A stretch of DNA of 64,000 nt from Snodgrassella communis (GCF_914768045.1 NZ_CAJZCD010000003.1:124001-188000), one strand, 5' to 3'. Counted from the first letter of the stretch, positions 44,350 through 55,028 are shown. Program-made: numbers and translations. The notes: generated by a model not told the origin, from the letters alone.

Positions 44350-45276
44350 TTACATCGGCAGGAAGCGACTCGGATCCTGTGGCTGACCATTCTCACGCAA
44401 CTCAAAATGCAATTGAGTACGTTTGGCATCAGTATTACCCATCGTGGCAATCTGCTGGCCACGTTTCACCTGCTGGCCTTCTTTCACCAGAATACTCTGA
44501 TTATTACCATAAGCCGTCAGATAAGTCTGATTATGCTGCACAATAATCAGATTACCATAACCGCGCAAACCATTACCGGCATATACCACCTTACCAGAGG
44601 CCGCAGCCACTACCGACTGGCCGGCACTGCCGCCATAATCAATCCCTTTACTACTACCGCCATAGCTTTGCAAAATACTGCCAGCGGTTGGACGCTGCCA
44701 TTCAATACCGCTTACACTACGCACACCACCAGTGCTGACAGTTTTACTGGTCGATACTGTAGTAGAGCTAGATGGCGTAGTTGTCGTAGTAGTGCTGGTA
44801 GTCGTAGTTACACTGGATGTATTGACCGGAGTAGTCACAGTTGTTGTATTTTTGCTGCCAGCAGGTGCCACATAACCAGCCGGTTTTACACGCAGTATTT
44901 GTCCCAGCTTAATATTATTATCAATAATATTATTCCATGAACGCAGATTATCCTGAGTAATCTGATAACGCTTAGATATATTAAATACCGTATCACCACG
45001 TTGTACCGTATGAGTGGCGGCATTAATATCTACCGGAGAATAATTGCCTACATAACCAGCAGAAGTATCAGCATTGGGTGTATAGACCGGAGCAGTATTT
45101 GCCGGAGGAGTATAAGGTGCGGAGCCATATGGATTATCGGCAGAGGTAGTGGCAGTACCACCGGCTTCACTGCTGCCCGTTTCTGTCGGTGCTGCCGGTT
45201 GTTTGAAAAGAGTACAGGCACTCAGTGCCAGCCCCAGCAAACACCAGCCGGAACGAATTACGTTTTTTTTCAACAT
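44350..45276 (-). CDS. nlpD: LysM + M23-like (NlpD/EnvC-type) murein hydrolase activator lipoprotein
   Basis: Lipobox ALSACTLF; LysM HTVQRGDTVFNISKRYQITQDNLRSWN; M23-like GKVVYAGNGLRGYGNLIIVQH; Thr/Ser linker. Confidence 0.88.
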   Translation of the reverse strand: MLKKNVIRSGWCLLGLALSACTLFKQPAAPTETGSSEAGGTATTSADNPYGSAPYTPPANTAPVYTPNADTSAGYVGNYSPVDINAATHTVQRGDTVFNISKRYQITQDNLRSWNNIIDNNIKLGQILRVKPAGYVAPAGSKNTTTVTTPVNTSSVTTTTSTTTTTTPSSSTTVSTSKTVSTGGVRSVSGIEWQRPTAGSILQSYGGSSKGIDYGGSAGQSVVAAASGKVVYAGNGLRGYGNLIIVQHNQTYLTAYGNNQSILVKEGQQVKRGQQIATMGNTDAKRTQLHFELRENGQPQDPSRFLPM

Positions 45277-45432
45277 AACGGTTTACCTTAAATCATTGCA
45301 ATATTCAGGGGAAGCCAGCGCCACAGCGGCGGCAACAGCTAATTCAGACAGTATCATAAACAATGCTCAGCATTGTGTAAAATGACAATAAACATAAACT
45401 ATTTTAACATGCCCAAATAATTTTGTTTATTC

Positions 45433-46305
45433 TCATAATTTTTTAGCAGCAATTGCCCAGTCATACAAAGCTTTCTTATTTTCACCACTAATCTGTGCTG
45501 CCAGCACAGCAGCCTGCTTAGTTGGCAACTCCTGCACCAGAATCTGCATCACCCGAACAGCCTCGGATGATAAATCAACATTCTTCTCTAACTGTGCAGG
45601 ATGCAGCACCAGCACCATCTCACCACGCTTCTGGTTAGCATCTTTATCCAGAACCGTCTGAATTTCCGCCACCGTTCCACATAAATAAGTTTCATGAGTT
45701 TTACTGATTTCACGTGCCAGCATCAGACTACGCTGAGGAAACAATAATGCCATTTGAGCCAGCGTATCAGTAATCCGGTGTGGTGTTTCAAACATCACCA
45801 CCGGATAAGATACCTCCTGCCAGTCCTGTAGACGCTGCTGTCGTTCACCACTTTTTGCCGGTAAGAAACCAGCAAAATAAAAATCAGACTGCGTTACTCC
45901 TGCCACACTCAATGCCGTCATCACCGCACTGGGTCCTGCAACTGGCAAAACCTGATAACCGGCCTCGCGTACTCGCGTCACCAGCCGTGCACCAGGATCA
46001 CAAACAGCCGGCGTACCCGCATCAGAAACCTGCGCCACAACCTGACCCGCAGCCAAAGCTGCAATGATCTTCTCCGCCATACTCTGCTCGTTTTGCTCAC
46101 GTACACTAATCAGCCGTGCAGACAAACCATAAGCCCGCAGTAATTGTTGCGTTACCCGCGTATCTTCCGCACAAATCAAATCAGCACGGGACAGCACAGC
46201 CAGAGCACGAAAACTCAGATCAGCCAGATTACCTATCGGAGTAGCCACCACATAGAGGGTTTGCGGTACAATACTGGTAACAGCTTTCTGATAATGGGCT
46301 TGCAT
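45433..46305 (-). CDS. rsmI: 16S rRNA (cytidine(1402)-2'-O)-methyltransferase
   Basis: LYVVATPIGNLADLSFRAL, DLICAEDTRVTQQLL, QVSDAGTPAVCDPG. Confidence 0.96.
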   Translation of the reverse strand: MQAHYQKAVTSIVPQTLYVVATPIGNLADLSFRALAVLSRADLICAEDTRVTQQLLRAYGLSARLISVREQNEQSMAEKIIAALAAGQVVAQVSDAGTPAVCDPGARLVTRVREAGYQVLPVAGPSAVMTALSVAGVTQSDFYFAGFLPAKSGERQQRLQDWQEVSYPVVMFETPHRITDTLAQMALLFPQRSLMLAREISKTHETYLCGTVAEIQTVLDKDANQKRGEMVLVLHPAQLEKNVDLSSEAVRVMQILVQELPTKQAAVLAAQISGENKKALYDWAIAAKKL

Positions 46306-46523
46306 TCATCTATCCGTAATCTGGTTCAATTTTAAATAAAGGCGTCCAGCTGACAACTTAGCAGCAGACAGCCCGAAGTTATTACTATACCACGATGTCT
46401 CGGTATTCCAGTGTTAATGCATAACAGCAGAGCCCATACACAGTCCAGATACTGTTTCAGCAGCCAGCTTGCCTGAAACCCGGCATATTGCCTGCATTCG
46501 CATCCATTAACACATTAATTTAT

Positions 46524-47111
46524 ATGACAGAATCCACCTCAATCCATCAACATTTTGCCGATAGCGCCCAGCTACTGAATGAATGTGCAGATTTACTGGC
46601 AGAACCCATCGTCGAAGTTGCCCAGGGAATCCTGATGGCATTAATGAGTGATGGCAAACTGCTTATTGCCGGCAATGGTGCCTATGCATCTTTAGCCAAT
46701 ACACTGGCAGCTTACATGATTACTCGCTTACAACAAGAGCGCATGGCACTGGCTGCATTATCCCTATGCAATAACCCCTCCGTACTCAGCGCATTAACCA
46801 GCAGCGAACCCAACGACCTGTTTGCCAAACAGATTCATGCACTCGGCAAACAGCATGATATGCTCTGTGTATTATCAGCAGATGGTCAAAGTACCAATCT
46901 AGTTAATGCCATCAAAACCGCTCATGAGCGCGATATGCGTGTATTAGCCATCACCGGCGGAAGCGGTGGCGAAGTAGCTAGCTTATTACGCGATGACGAC
47001 CTCTGGCTGAATATACCCGGTGATCATCCCCTGCGCGTACTGGAAGCACATCAAGTAACCATTCATGCCCTATGTGCACAGATTGACCAATTATTGCTGG
47101 ATGGTTTATAA
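46524..47111 (+). CDS. diaA: SIS-domain protein (DiaA/GmhA-like phosphoheptose isomerase family)
   Basis: LLIAGNGAYASLANTLAAYMITRLQQER; next to BON protein and rsmI. Confidence 0.8.
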   Translation: MTESTSIHQHFADSAQLLNECADLLAEPIVEVAQGILMALMSDGKLLIAGNGAYASLANTLAAYMITRLQQERMALAALSLCNNPSVLSALTSSEPNDLFAKQIHALGKQHDMLCVLSADGQSTNLVNAIKTAHERDMRVLAITGGSGGEVASLLRDDDLWLNIPGDHPLRVLEAHQVTIHALCAQIDQLLLDGL

Positions 47112-47142
47112 CCAGCAACAACTCAATTCACAGGTGTATCTC

Positions 47143-47769
47143 ATGAAAAAATACTTATCTGCCCTAACATTGGGGCTTTGCCTAACAACTACCCTAACAG
47201 GGTGTCCGGCAGTTCTAGTTGGCGGTGCCACTGTTGGTACACTATCAGCCATCGACAGGCGCTCAACCGGCGCACAAACTGATGACAAAATAATGGAAGT
47301 TCGCATCCTTGACGGTGCCATGTCCTATCTCAACAGTCAGGCACAGCAAAGCAAATTCCAGCCCACATTGTCAGTTATCAGCTACAACCGGCAAATCCTG
47401 CTGCTTGGACAGGTTGCCAACGAAAACGATAAAAATCTGGTCGAACGCGTAGCCCGGTCACAGCCGGCGGCACAGAAAGTGTATAACTATATTGATCTTG
47501 CCAGCCAGAACCGCAAATTCAATCATGTAACCGATGACTCATGGGTTACCTCAAAAATCCGCTCTAACCTGCTGCACACAAAAGGAGTATTTCCGAAACA
47601 TATCAAAGTAGTTACCTACAATGGCGTAACCTACGTAATGGGCATATTGACACCTGCCGAACAACAGACAGCCACAGCAGCCATCAGTACAACATCCGGC
47701 GTACAGAAAGTAATTACCCTGTACCAAACCTTTGAAAACACCCCGAACAGCACCGCAGGAAACCCCTGA
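47143..47769 (+). CDS. dolP: BON-domain outer membrane lipoprotein (DolP/YraP-like)
   Basis: Lipobox TLTGCPAVLVGGATVG; two BON domains. Confidence 0.88.
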   Translation: MKKYLSALTLGLCLTTTLTGCPAVLVGGATVGTLSAIDRRSTGAQTDDKIMEVRILDGAMSYLNSQAQQSKFQPTLSVISYNRQILLLGQVANENDKNLVERVARSQPAAQKVYNYIDLASQNRKFNHVTDDSWVTSKIRSNLLHTKGVFPKHIKVVTYNGVTYVMGILTPAEQQTATAAISTTSGVQKVITLYQTFENTPNSTAGNP

Positions 47770-47907
47770 TATCCAGACATACTGCGATAAAGTCATACAC
47801 TTCATGCTGTTGCAGCAGCAAATAGCCTGCCTCTGATTAGCATAAACGAAAATTTGGGTATAATAGCCGTCTTATACAAGACCATATCCCTAAAGGATTA
47901 CAAAATC

Positions 47908-48435
47908 ATGAGCACTAAACCCACCGCACCCGAAACAAAAAATAAAAAAAGCGCGGTCAAAACTGGTTTGAGTACCTTCAGTAAAATTCTCCTAAGCCTG
48001 TTTCTGATTCTGGTCATCTTTGTTGTCTGGTTTGTTTTTCACGCTTGGCAGGTTCTGAATACCCCACAAGAAACTACCAATTATGCCTCCCAGACCAGCT
48101 TCGAAGTACTCACACCAACAGGCGCAGCAGGTGCAAATAACACTACCCAGTCACCAGTATTTGTTCCCAATCCAGCGGTTACCGCTGCTTCCGACAGCGA
48201 AAACATAAATACCGCCTCTGCACCAGCTATCGCAGAAACTTCTAGCAAAGACAGTACTAAACCTAAAGCAGCAGCACCAGAAGAACAGGAAATACAGCCT
48301 TTAGTACCAACCAATGTAACAACTACCAACAACAAAGACAGCAGTCCGCTCACACCGGCCACCCCAACGCCAGTAGTAAAGCCAAAACCGGCAGCCAATG
48401 GTTCTAATGGCAAACCATTAGATAACCTGTTTTAA
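47908..48435 (+). CDS. Single-TM hypothetical protein with low-complexity Ala/Thr/Pro C-terminus
   Basis: TM segment ILLSLFLILVIFVVWFVFHAW; disordered tail. Confidence 0.6.
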   Translation: MSTKPTAPETKNKKSAVKTGLSTFSKILLSLFLILVIFVVWFVFHAWQVLNTPQETTNYASQTSFEVLTPTGAAGANNTTQSPVFVPNPAVTAASDSENINTASAPAIAETSSKDSTKPKAAAPEEQEIQPLVPTNVTTTNNKDSSPLTPATPTPVVKPKPAANGSNGKPLDNLF

Positions 48436-48458
48436 AAACACACTACTACAAACAACTA

Positions 48459-48490
48459 CGCCCATCCTCAAAGATGGGCGTTATTATTAA
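48459..48490 (+). terminator. Terminator CGCCCATC-CTCAAA-GATGGGCG-TTATTATT
   Basis: Perfect 8-bp stem. Confidence 0.7.
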
Positions 48491-48731
48491 TTGCATCCAA
48501 CTTAATTATGCAAATAATCATAGCCGGCTGGCAGCTTACCTGAACAAATAGCAAAATCGCCTCAACCATCCGAATACAGACAACAAAAACCCACAGCAAA
48601 GTACAACACAAATTGCACAGTGCAACTGTATCCAACAACGCTTCAGCACAGATAAAACTGCTGCAATACCAATATTGTCAGGCAGTCCCCAGCTTGAGCT
48701 CAGAAACCATTCAGACCCTTATCAATATTTA

Positions 48732-48950
48732 TTATTGATAAGGGTTTTCCAGCGTTGCCATCAGCTCAGTCAGATAAGCACGCAACTGCTGTTCCTGACA
48801 CCCCATCAGCAACCCATCTTCAAAGGCTTCCTGTGCCAGCTCATAAATCTCCTGCATATTCTGCTGCATCACCTTAATTTTTTCAGTGCAAGAGACAACA
48901 TTACCCGCATCATCCACCCATTTAGGCATCGGAGGTAAAGACTTCATCAA
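48732..48950 (-). CDS. Small hypothetical protein, overlaps NlpC/P60 gene by 4 nt
   Basis: 72-aa ORF, translationally coupled arrangement. Confidence 0.55.
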   Translation of the reverse strand: MMKSLPPMPKWVDDAGNVVSCTEKIKVMQQNMQEIYELAQEAFEDGLLMGCQEQQLRAYLTELMATLENPYQ

Positions 48951-49513
48951 TGTTTCACCCTGCGCGCCGTTACAAAAGCACGCGCCCAGTAACCCTGTTC
49001 AATACTGGTAATTTCAATATTTTTTCCCGTACGCGGCGCATGAATCATCCTTCCATTACCAATAAACATCCCCACATGCGAAATACCGCCACCACCGGGA
49101 CTGAAGAACACCAGATCACCCGGCTGCAAATTAGTCCGGCTAACTGATTCACCTACCGTGGCCATCTGGCGCGAGCTACGCGGCAATGTAACACCCATAC
49201 TGCGCCGGAAAATATATTGCATAAAACCACTACAATCTAACCCGCTCGTAGGAGAATTTCCACCAAAATGATAGGCTACACCCAGCAGCCCCATCGCATT
49301 CATAATCAAATCACTAGCGTCATCACCTGAGCGCACAACCGGCGTAGCAGTCCGCTCACGAATCAAACGTTCCAGTGCAGCATTATCCAGCCCCTCGTCG
49401 GGCGCCGCCATCACAGGCGTAATCAAAATGAAATTGGCACACAGGCATACCGTTGCCGATTTCATTAATCTTTTAATCCACTTCATGCCAACATTATTCC
49501 ATCTATTCATCAA
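48947..49513 (-). CDS. NlpC/P60 family cell wall endopeptidase
   Basis: GLDCSGFMQYIFRRSMGVTLPRSSRQMA, SHVGMFIGNGRMIHAPRTG. Confidence 0.92.
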   Translation of the reverse strand: MMNRWNNVGMKWIKRLMKSATVCLCANFILITPVMAAPDEGLDNAALERLIRERTATPVVRSGDDASDLIMNAMGLLGVAYHFGGNSPTSGLDCSGFMQYIFRRSMGVTLPRSSRQMATVGESVSRTNLQPGDLVFFSPGGGGISHVGMFIGNGRMIHAPRTGKNIEITSIEQGYWARAFVTARRVKH

Positions 49514-49559
49514 ACAATTCTGCTATCCTGTAAGCAGCCATTGTCTGGGATATCATCAT

Positions 49560-51227
49560 ATGTTTTCACCCAATTCATCTCGTATCAGCGATTGGGCGCG
49601 TATGCGCGAAATTCTTACTATTCTGGCCAAGCACGGCCTCGGTGAATTTCTTGTTCGTATCAAATTACCGATACGCCGGATCAAACATTCTGACCCATCA
49701 GCTCAGCATCAGCGTTATCTGAGTACACCACGGCGATTTCGTCTGGCTTTTGAAGAGCTCGGGCCAACATTCATCAAACTGGGACAAATACTGGCCACCC
49801 GTGCAGATGTCTTCGGAGAAGAATGGACAGAAGAATTTGCCCATCTACAAAATAACACACATCCCCTCCCCATAACTGACATTAGAGACATCATACAGGC
49901 TCAGCTAAGCCAGCCATTAGACACCATCTTCAGTCACATAGAAGCACAACCAATTGGCAGCGCCTCCATAGCACAGGTTCACCGTGCCACACTTACTAGT
50001 GGCGAACAAGTTGCCATTAAAGTCAAGCGACCGGGCATTGAATCAACCGTTACAGCCGACCTGCGCATTCTCAACCACATAGCACAACTACTCGAATCGG
50101 AAATACCCGAATCCAGACGCTACTATCCCGTACAAATGGTGCAATATTTTGCCCGCTCACTGGAAAAAGAAACCGATCTGACTGCCGAACGTCGCAATAT
50201 GCAACATTTCGCCCGTATTTACAACCAACAGCAGCAAATCCATATACCCCAAACTTATGCGACATATTCTAACCGTCAAATACTGATACAAGAATATATT
50301 GACGATACTTTACTTAAAAATCTTACACTCAGCAGCTGGAGCAAACAACAACGGCATAACCTCGCCGCCACATTGGTCGACATCATACTCGACATGATAT
50401 TACAGCATGGCTTATTTCATGCCGACCCGCATCCGGGTAACATTTTAGTACGAAATGATGGTCGCATCACCCTGATCGACTTCGGACTGATTGGCCGGCT
50501 CAGCCAGCAACGTCATCAGGAAATCATCACCCTGATTCACGCCCTGCTTGAACGCGACCAGTTTGCCCTGCAATATGTCCTGTCCAACTGGGCACAGGGA
50601 GAACCCCTCAACGAAGATCAGCTTGGTAGTGCCGTACTGGAAATGCTGCTCAACTATGAACAGCTCAACAGCAGCCAACTGCGTATCAGCCAGATCATCA
50701 ACGACATCACCCATATTGTCCGCGAATACGGCCTTACCCTGCCTGCCGACCTCATCATCCTGTTCAAATGTCTGATTACCCTAGATGGCGTCATCAAACA
50801 GATAGATGGCGACTTTGAACTGTTAAACCATGCCCAGACTACCGTCCAAAACGTATTGCGTCACCGTTTTAACACACACACCATCTGGCGCCACAGCAAA
50901 ATGCAGCTACATTTATTAGCTCAGATAATAGACACCTTACCGCAAAACCTATTACGCCTGAGCAAACGCATCCACCACGGCCAGCTACCTATCAGCCTCA
51001 ATATTCAACACATCGACAAACTCAACAACCAGCTGGACAAAGCTGTCAACCGCCTGACCATGGGCATAGTCACTGCGGCACTGATCATAGGTTCGTCCAT
51101 AGTCATGAGTATCAACGCCGGTCCCAAAATATTTGATCTGCCAATTTTCGGACTACTTGGCTACCTGCTGGCTTTCAGCAACAGCCTGTGGGTAATCTGG
51201 TCAATCTGGCGTTCAGGACGGCACTGA
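49560..51227 (+). CDS. ubiB: Ubiquinone biosynthesis protein kinase-like UbiB
   Basis: LGPTFIKLGQILATRADVFG, IGSASIAQVHRATL, GLFHADPHPGNILV, LIDFGLIGRL; start at MFSPNSSR. Confidence 0.95.
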   Translation: MFSPNSSRISDWARMREILTILAKHGLGEFLVRIKLPIRRIKHSDPSAQHQRYLSTPRRFRLAFEELGPTFIKLGQILATRADVFGEEWTEEFAHLQNNTHPLPITDIRDIIQAQLSQPLDTIFSHIEAQPIGSASIAQVHRATLTSGEQVAIKVKRPGIESTVTADLRILNHIAQLLESEIPESRRYYPVQMVQYFARSLEKETDLTAERRNMQHFARIYNQQQQIHIPQTYATYSNRQILIQEYIDDTLLKNLTLSSWSKQQRHNLAATLVDIILDMILQHGLFHADPHPGNILVRNDGRITLIDFGLIGRLSQQRHQEIITLIHALLERDQFALQYVLSNWAQGEPLNEDQLGSAVLEMLLNYEQLNSSQLRISQIINDITHIVREYGLTLPADLIILFKCLITLDGVIKQIDGDFELLNHAQTTVQNVLRHRFNTHTIWRHSKMQLHLLAQIIDTLPQNLLRLSKRIHHGQLPISLNIQHIDKLNNQLDKAVNRLTMGIVTAALIIGSSIVMSINAGPKIFDLPIFGLLGYLLAFSNSLWVIWSIWRSGRH

Positions 51228-51475
51228 ATCACACTTACCGACCAAACATGCCCCCCTGTCAGAAACCTGCGGATTCCATTAAAATACCTACTTAAACAAA
51301 ATCAGCGGCATCAAACAGCACCATGCGCTATTAACAGCCAAACAACCACGTGGTTCGCAATCCATCCCACGCTAAAAAACTAGGAGCCTTACTACACATG
51401 TATCATTTGCATACAGCCATATTTCCTCTTTTACCCTGCAAACCCCATCTTATCAGCCAGTAGAGCCGAGGAAAT

Positions 51476-51904
51476 ATGTTCAAAATCGCTAAAGAATTTC
51501 AATTCGATGCCTGCCACATGCTTGATGGCCATCAAGGCAAATGTCACAACCTGCACGGCCATACCTACCGCCTGATAGTCGAAGTCAGCAGCCCGCTGCA
51601 ACCACAAGGTTCCAGCAAAGAGATGGTGATGGACTTCGCAGACATCAAAACCATCATCAACCAGCACATCATCAGCCAGCTTGATCACGCCTATCTGTAT
51701 GACGAAACCAATAACAACGAACGCAAAATTGCTGCCCTGCTTAAACAAATGCAGCGTAAAGTATTTGCTTTCCCTTGCCGCACCACCGCCGAAGGCATAA
51801 GCCGCTTCATTTTCAATCAATTGACTGCCTATCTGCCAGTATCCAAAATCACCCTGTGGGAAACACCCACCTCCTATTGCGAATATCAGAATACCAAACC
51901 ATGA
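51476..51904 (+). CDS. queD: 6-carboxytetrahydropterin synthase
   Basis: FQFDACHMLDGHQGKCHNLHGHTYRL; LDHAYLYD. Confidence 0.93.
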   Translation: MFKIAKEFQFDACHMLDGHQGKCHNLHGHTYRLIVEVSSPLQPQGSSKEMVMDFADIKTIINQHIISQLDHAYLYDETNNNERKIAALLKQMQRKVFAFPCRTTAEGISRFIFNQLTAYLPVSKITLWETPTSYCEYQNTKP

Positions 51905-52515
51905 CCCAGTTTAACATCGTCGAAATTTTTGAATCATTACAGGGTGAAGGCTACAATACCGGCATGCCTGCCATTTTCATCCGTCTGGCTGCCTGCAATC
52001 TCAAATGCCCGTGGTGCGATACCGACTTCATGCGCTACCAAAGCATGTCCCTGCAACACATTCTTGACATCGTCCAGCAGTATCAGAGTAAAAACATCAT
52101 CATTACCGGTGGCGAACCCACCATCCATAAAAAACTTCCCTTACTCTTACAAAAACTCAAACAGAAAAACTACTATATCGCCCTTGAAAGCAACGGACTG
52201 GGCATCGTAGACCCACATATCGACTACATCGCCTTAAGCCCGAAATTCCACTACCGCCAACACTATCCATTCCTGGCACAGAATCGGGCTGATGAAGTAC
52301 GCATCGTCGTTGAAGACCATCCGGAATTCATCGCTTTCTGCCAGAAAATAGAACAACATATACAGGCCAGACACTACTTCCTCTCCCCATGCGAACAAAA
52401 CAACCAATTCAACATCCTCACCACCCTACAGACACTTGGCAAACTCAACCAGCACCGGTACAACAACAAATGGTTACTCAGCCTCCAAACCCACAAACTG
52501 GCCAATATTGAATAA
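51901..52515 (+). CDS. queE: 7-carboxy-7-deazaguanine synthase
   Basis: EIFESLQGEGYNTGMPAIFIRLAACNLKCPWCDTDF, ITGGEP; ATGA overlap with queD. Confidence 0.93.
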   Translation: MTQFNIVEIFESLQGEGYNTGMPAIFIRLAACNLKCPWCDTDFMRYQSMSLQHILDIVQQYQSKNIIITGGEPTIHKKLPLLLQKLKQKNYYIALESNGLGIVDPHIDYIALSPKFHYRQHYPFLAQNRADEVRIVVEDHPEFIAFCQKIEQHIQARHYFLSPCEQNNQFNILTTLQTLGKLNQHRYNNKWLLSLQTHKLANIE

Positions 52516-52538
52516 ACAAACTGGCCAATATTGAATAA
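52493..52538 (+). repeat. Perfect 23-bp tandem duplication spanning the queE stop codon
   Basis: ACAAACTGGCCAATATTGAATAA x2 (52493-52515, 52516-52538). Confidence 0.97.
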
Positions 52539-52741
52539 CTTATAAAATTCAAATACATATTATTCAAAACCATTGAAAAAACATAAATCAGCCAAATATC
52601 ATAAGCAACACAACTTATTACAACCAAAATCAATAATCTTATCGTAGCAATGCATTCGTACTGTGCATTTATACCAACAATTGTTACAATATAATCAACC
52701 TGAGAAATTATTTACTGACAAAATTAAGGAGAATCCTTTTT

Positions 52742-53434
52742 ATGCAACCACGCAATACTTACGATTTTACCCACTTGGGACAAGTAGGCGAAAGCCAGCA
52801 AACAGCTGTCCTGCGTAAAGCCTATGCCTTGCTTGGCATATCATTCCTGCCTTGTGCAGCCGGTGCCTACGCCGGTGCCTCTATAAATTTCTACTCCCTG
52901 TTCAGCAACTCATGGCTGCCCACTGTCGCCTTTTTCATCTTCGCTTACGGCCTGATGTTTGCCATTGAAAAAAACCGTTACAATAACGTAGGCATTGGTC
53001 TACTGATGGTATTTACTTTCGGCATCGGATTTTTCATCTCCCCCTTGCTGCAATTTGCTCTGTCCTCTTCTGTCGGAAGCCAAATTGTTGGCATGGCAGC
53101 CATGATGACAGCTGGTGTATTCCTCACCATGGCAACCATTGCCCACCGTTCCAAATCCAGCATGAATGGCCTTGGCCAATTCTTGCTGATAGGTGCAGTT
53201 GTCTTAATCATAGGCATGATTCTGAACATGTTCATGCAAATACCAGCCCTGTCATTAACCATATCAGCCGGCTTTGTTATCTTCAGCTCACTGATGATTA
53301 TGTGGCAGATCCGCACCGTTATCGCTGGTGGTGAAGACAGCGCAACCAGCGCCGCATTAACCCTCTTCATCTCCCTGTACAACATCTTTGTCAGCCTGGT
53401 GCACATCCTGCTGTCTATTATGGATGATCGTTAA
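52742..53434 (+). CDS. Bax inhibitor-1/YccA family membrane protein
   Basis: Multi-TM ~230 aa; SLYNIFVSLVHILLSIMDDR C-terminus. Confidence 0.93.
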   Translation: MQPRNTYDFTHLGQVGESQQTAVLRKAYALLGISFLPCAAGAYAGASINFYSLFSNSWLPTVAFFIFAYGLMFAIEKNRYNNVGIGLLMVFTFGIGFFISPLLQFALSSSVGSQIVGMAAMMTAGVFLTMATIAHRSKSSMNGLGQFLLIGAVVLIIGMILNMFMQIPALSLTISAGFVIFSSLMIMWQIRTVIAGGEDSATSAALTLFISLYNIFVSLVHILLSIMDDR

Positions 53435-53450
53435 CAATCCATACCAACCA

Positions 53451-53493
53451 AAAAACTGCCTGAATCCAATAGAAATTCAGGCAGTTTTTTTAT
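53451..53493. terminator. Terminator formed by inverted DUS-like cores
   Basis: AAAAACTGCCTGAAT-N9-ATTCAGGCAGTTTTTTTA. Confidence 0.88.
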
Positions 53494-53603
53494 TTAATCG
53501 TAACCATGATCGCCAAACACACATAACAACCTCCTTACCCATACACCCTATTTAACACCTCATTCTCTTATAATAGACACCACCTTTTACATAATCAACT
53601 AAC

Positions 53604-54710
53604 ATGAACGAAACCATTCACTGGACAGAACACGGCCAGAACATGCATGGCATCTGGTGTGGTGACAGCCGCCATCCGGCACCCAGCCACATACAGACAA
53701 TCAGCCAAATCAACGCCGAACAGGCACTGCATCTCATGCGCCAGAACACAGCACTACTGTGGCGCGGAGATTACCATCAGGGCAAACAACTACTGGCCGC
53801 CATCAAAAAGCGCGTCCACAGCAAAGCCCGCACCCATACCGATTTTCACAAGCACCGTCTGCAACAGGCACAACACAGCCGACTGTTTCAGCAGCTACTG
53901 ATAGAAATCCAGCCCAATGGCCTGCTCAAAAACAACCGTGCGCCCAATATTGCCGCCGCACTTAACGACGTTTTCGGCAGCCCCAATCAACACACCCTGC
54001 TTTTACCCCTGCATCTGCTACTAGGCTACATCGGCGCCCATGAATGGCATAAAGCCGGCGTCGCCATTCCGGCACTGAACGGAAAAAAAATCCACGTTCC
54101 ATATGGCGTTTTTTCACCGGTACGCGGAGAATATCTCGAACTCGTTGCTCAGGCCAAACTACCCAGTCCCTGCCATACCGCATGGGATATCGGTACCGGC
54201 AGCGGCGTACTGGCAGCCATACTGGCACAGCGCGGCATACCCCATATCACAGCTACTGACAACAGCACTCGCGCCATCGCCTGCGCCCAAGCAAATATAC
54301 AACGCCTAAAACTCAACGAACAAATTCACATCCAGCATATCAACCTTTTTCCCGCAGGTCGCGCAGATCTCATCATCTGTAACCCGCCATGGCTACCTGC
54401 CAAACCAAGCAGCGACATCGAAACCGCACTGTACGACCCAGAACACCAAATGTTACAAACATTTCTTACCCAAGCCAAAAACCACCTTACCCCACATGGA
54501 CAAGTATGGCTAATCATGTCCGATATCGCCGAACATCTGGGTTTACGCCCAGCAGAAGCATTACCAGAATGGATAAGCAACGCCGGACTAAAGCTAATTC
54601 ACAAAACCGATATTCAGCCTCAGCACCCCAAAGCACGCCAACAGCACCACCCTCTCGCCTATGCCCGTAACCGCGAAATCACCTCCCTGTGGCAACTGGC
54701 AGCCAAATAA
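53604..54710 (+). CDS. SAM-dependent methyltransferase (HemK/RlmG-like, NPPW motif)
   Basis: AWDIGTGSGVLAAILAQRG, DLIICNPPWLPAKP. Confidence 0.85.
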   Translation: MNETIHWTEHGQNMHGIWCGDSRHPAPSHIQTISQINAEQALHLMRQNTALLWRGDYHQGKQLLAAIKKRVHSKARTHTDFHKHRLQQAQHSRLFQQLLIEIQPNGLLKNNRAPNIAAALNDVFGSPNQHTLLLPLHLLLGYIGAHEWHKAGVAIPALNGKKIHVPYGVFSPVRGEYLELVAQAKLPSPCHTAWDIGTGSGVLAAILAQRGIPHITATDNSTRAIACAQANIQRLKLNEQIHIQHINLFPAGRADLIICNPPWLPAKPSSDIETALYDPEHQMLQTFLTQAKNHLTPHGQVWLIMSDIAEHLGLRPAEALPEWISNAGLKLIHKTDIQPQHPKARQQHHPLAYARNREITSLWQLAAK

Positions 54711-55028
54711 AAAACCATTTGCATCAGTGTGTGCACAACCCAATATCAGCCAAACAAAAAATAGTTGCAGCAACTCAATTACAGAATTTTTTTACATACC
54801 AAATTCATATTATTCGCACCCTTATTAACCAGTACAACAACAGAGAAACAAAACACCACTTAAATATATTCAAAACTATTATCAAAGTTGCCGGTACATC
54901 GCCAACAGCTGGATAGTACCGCAACAATATTAACCTTGGTTATAGCAAAATAAACAACTTATAAAAGCAACAAATATCTTGACTAAAATCTAATAAAAAC
55001 CCATAAAAACAACATTTACCCTAACCCA

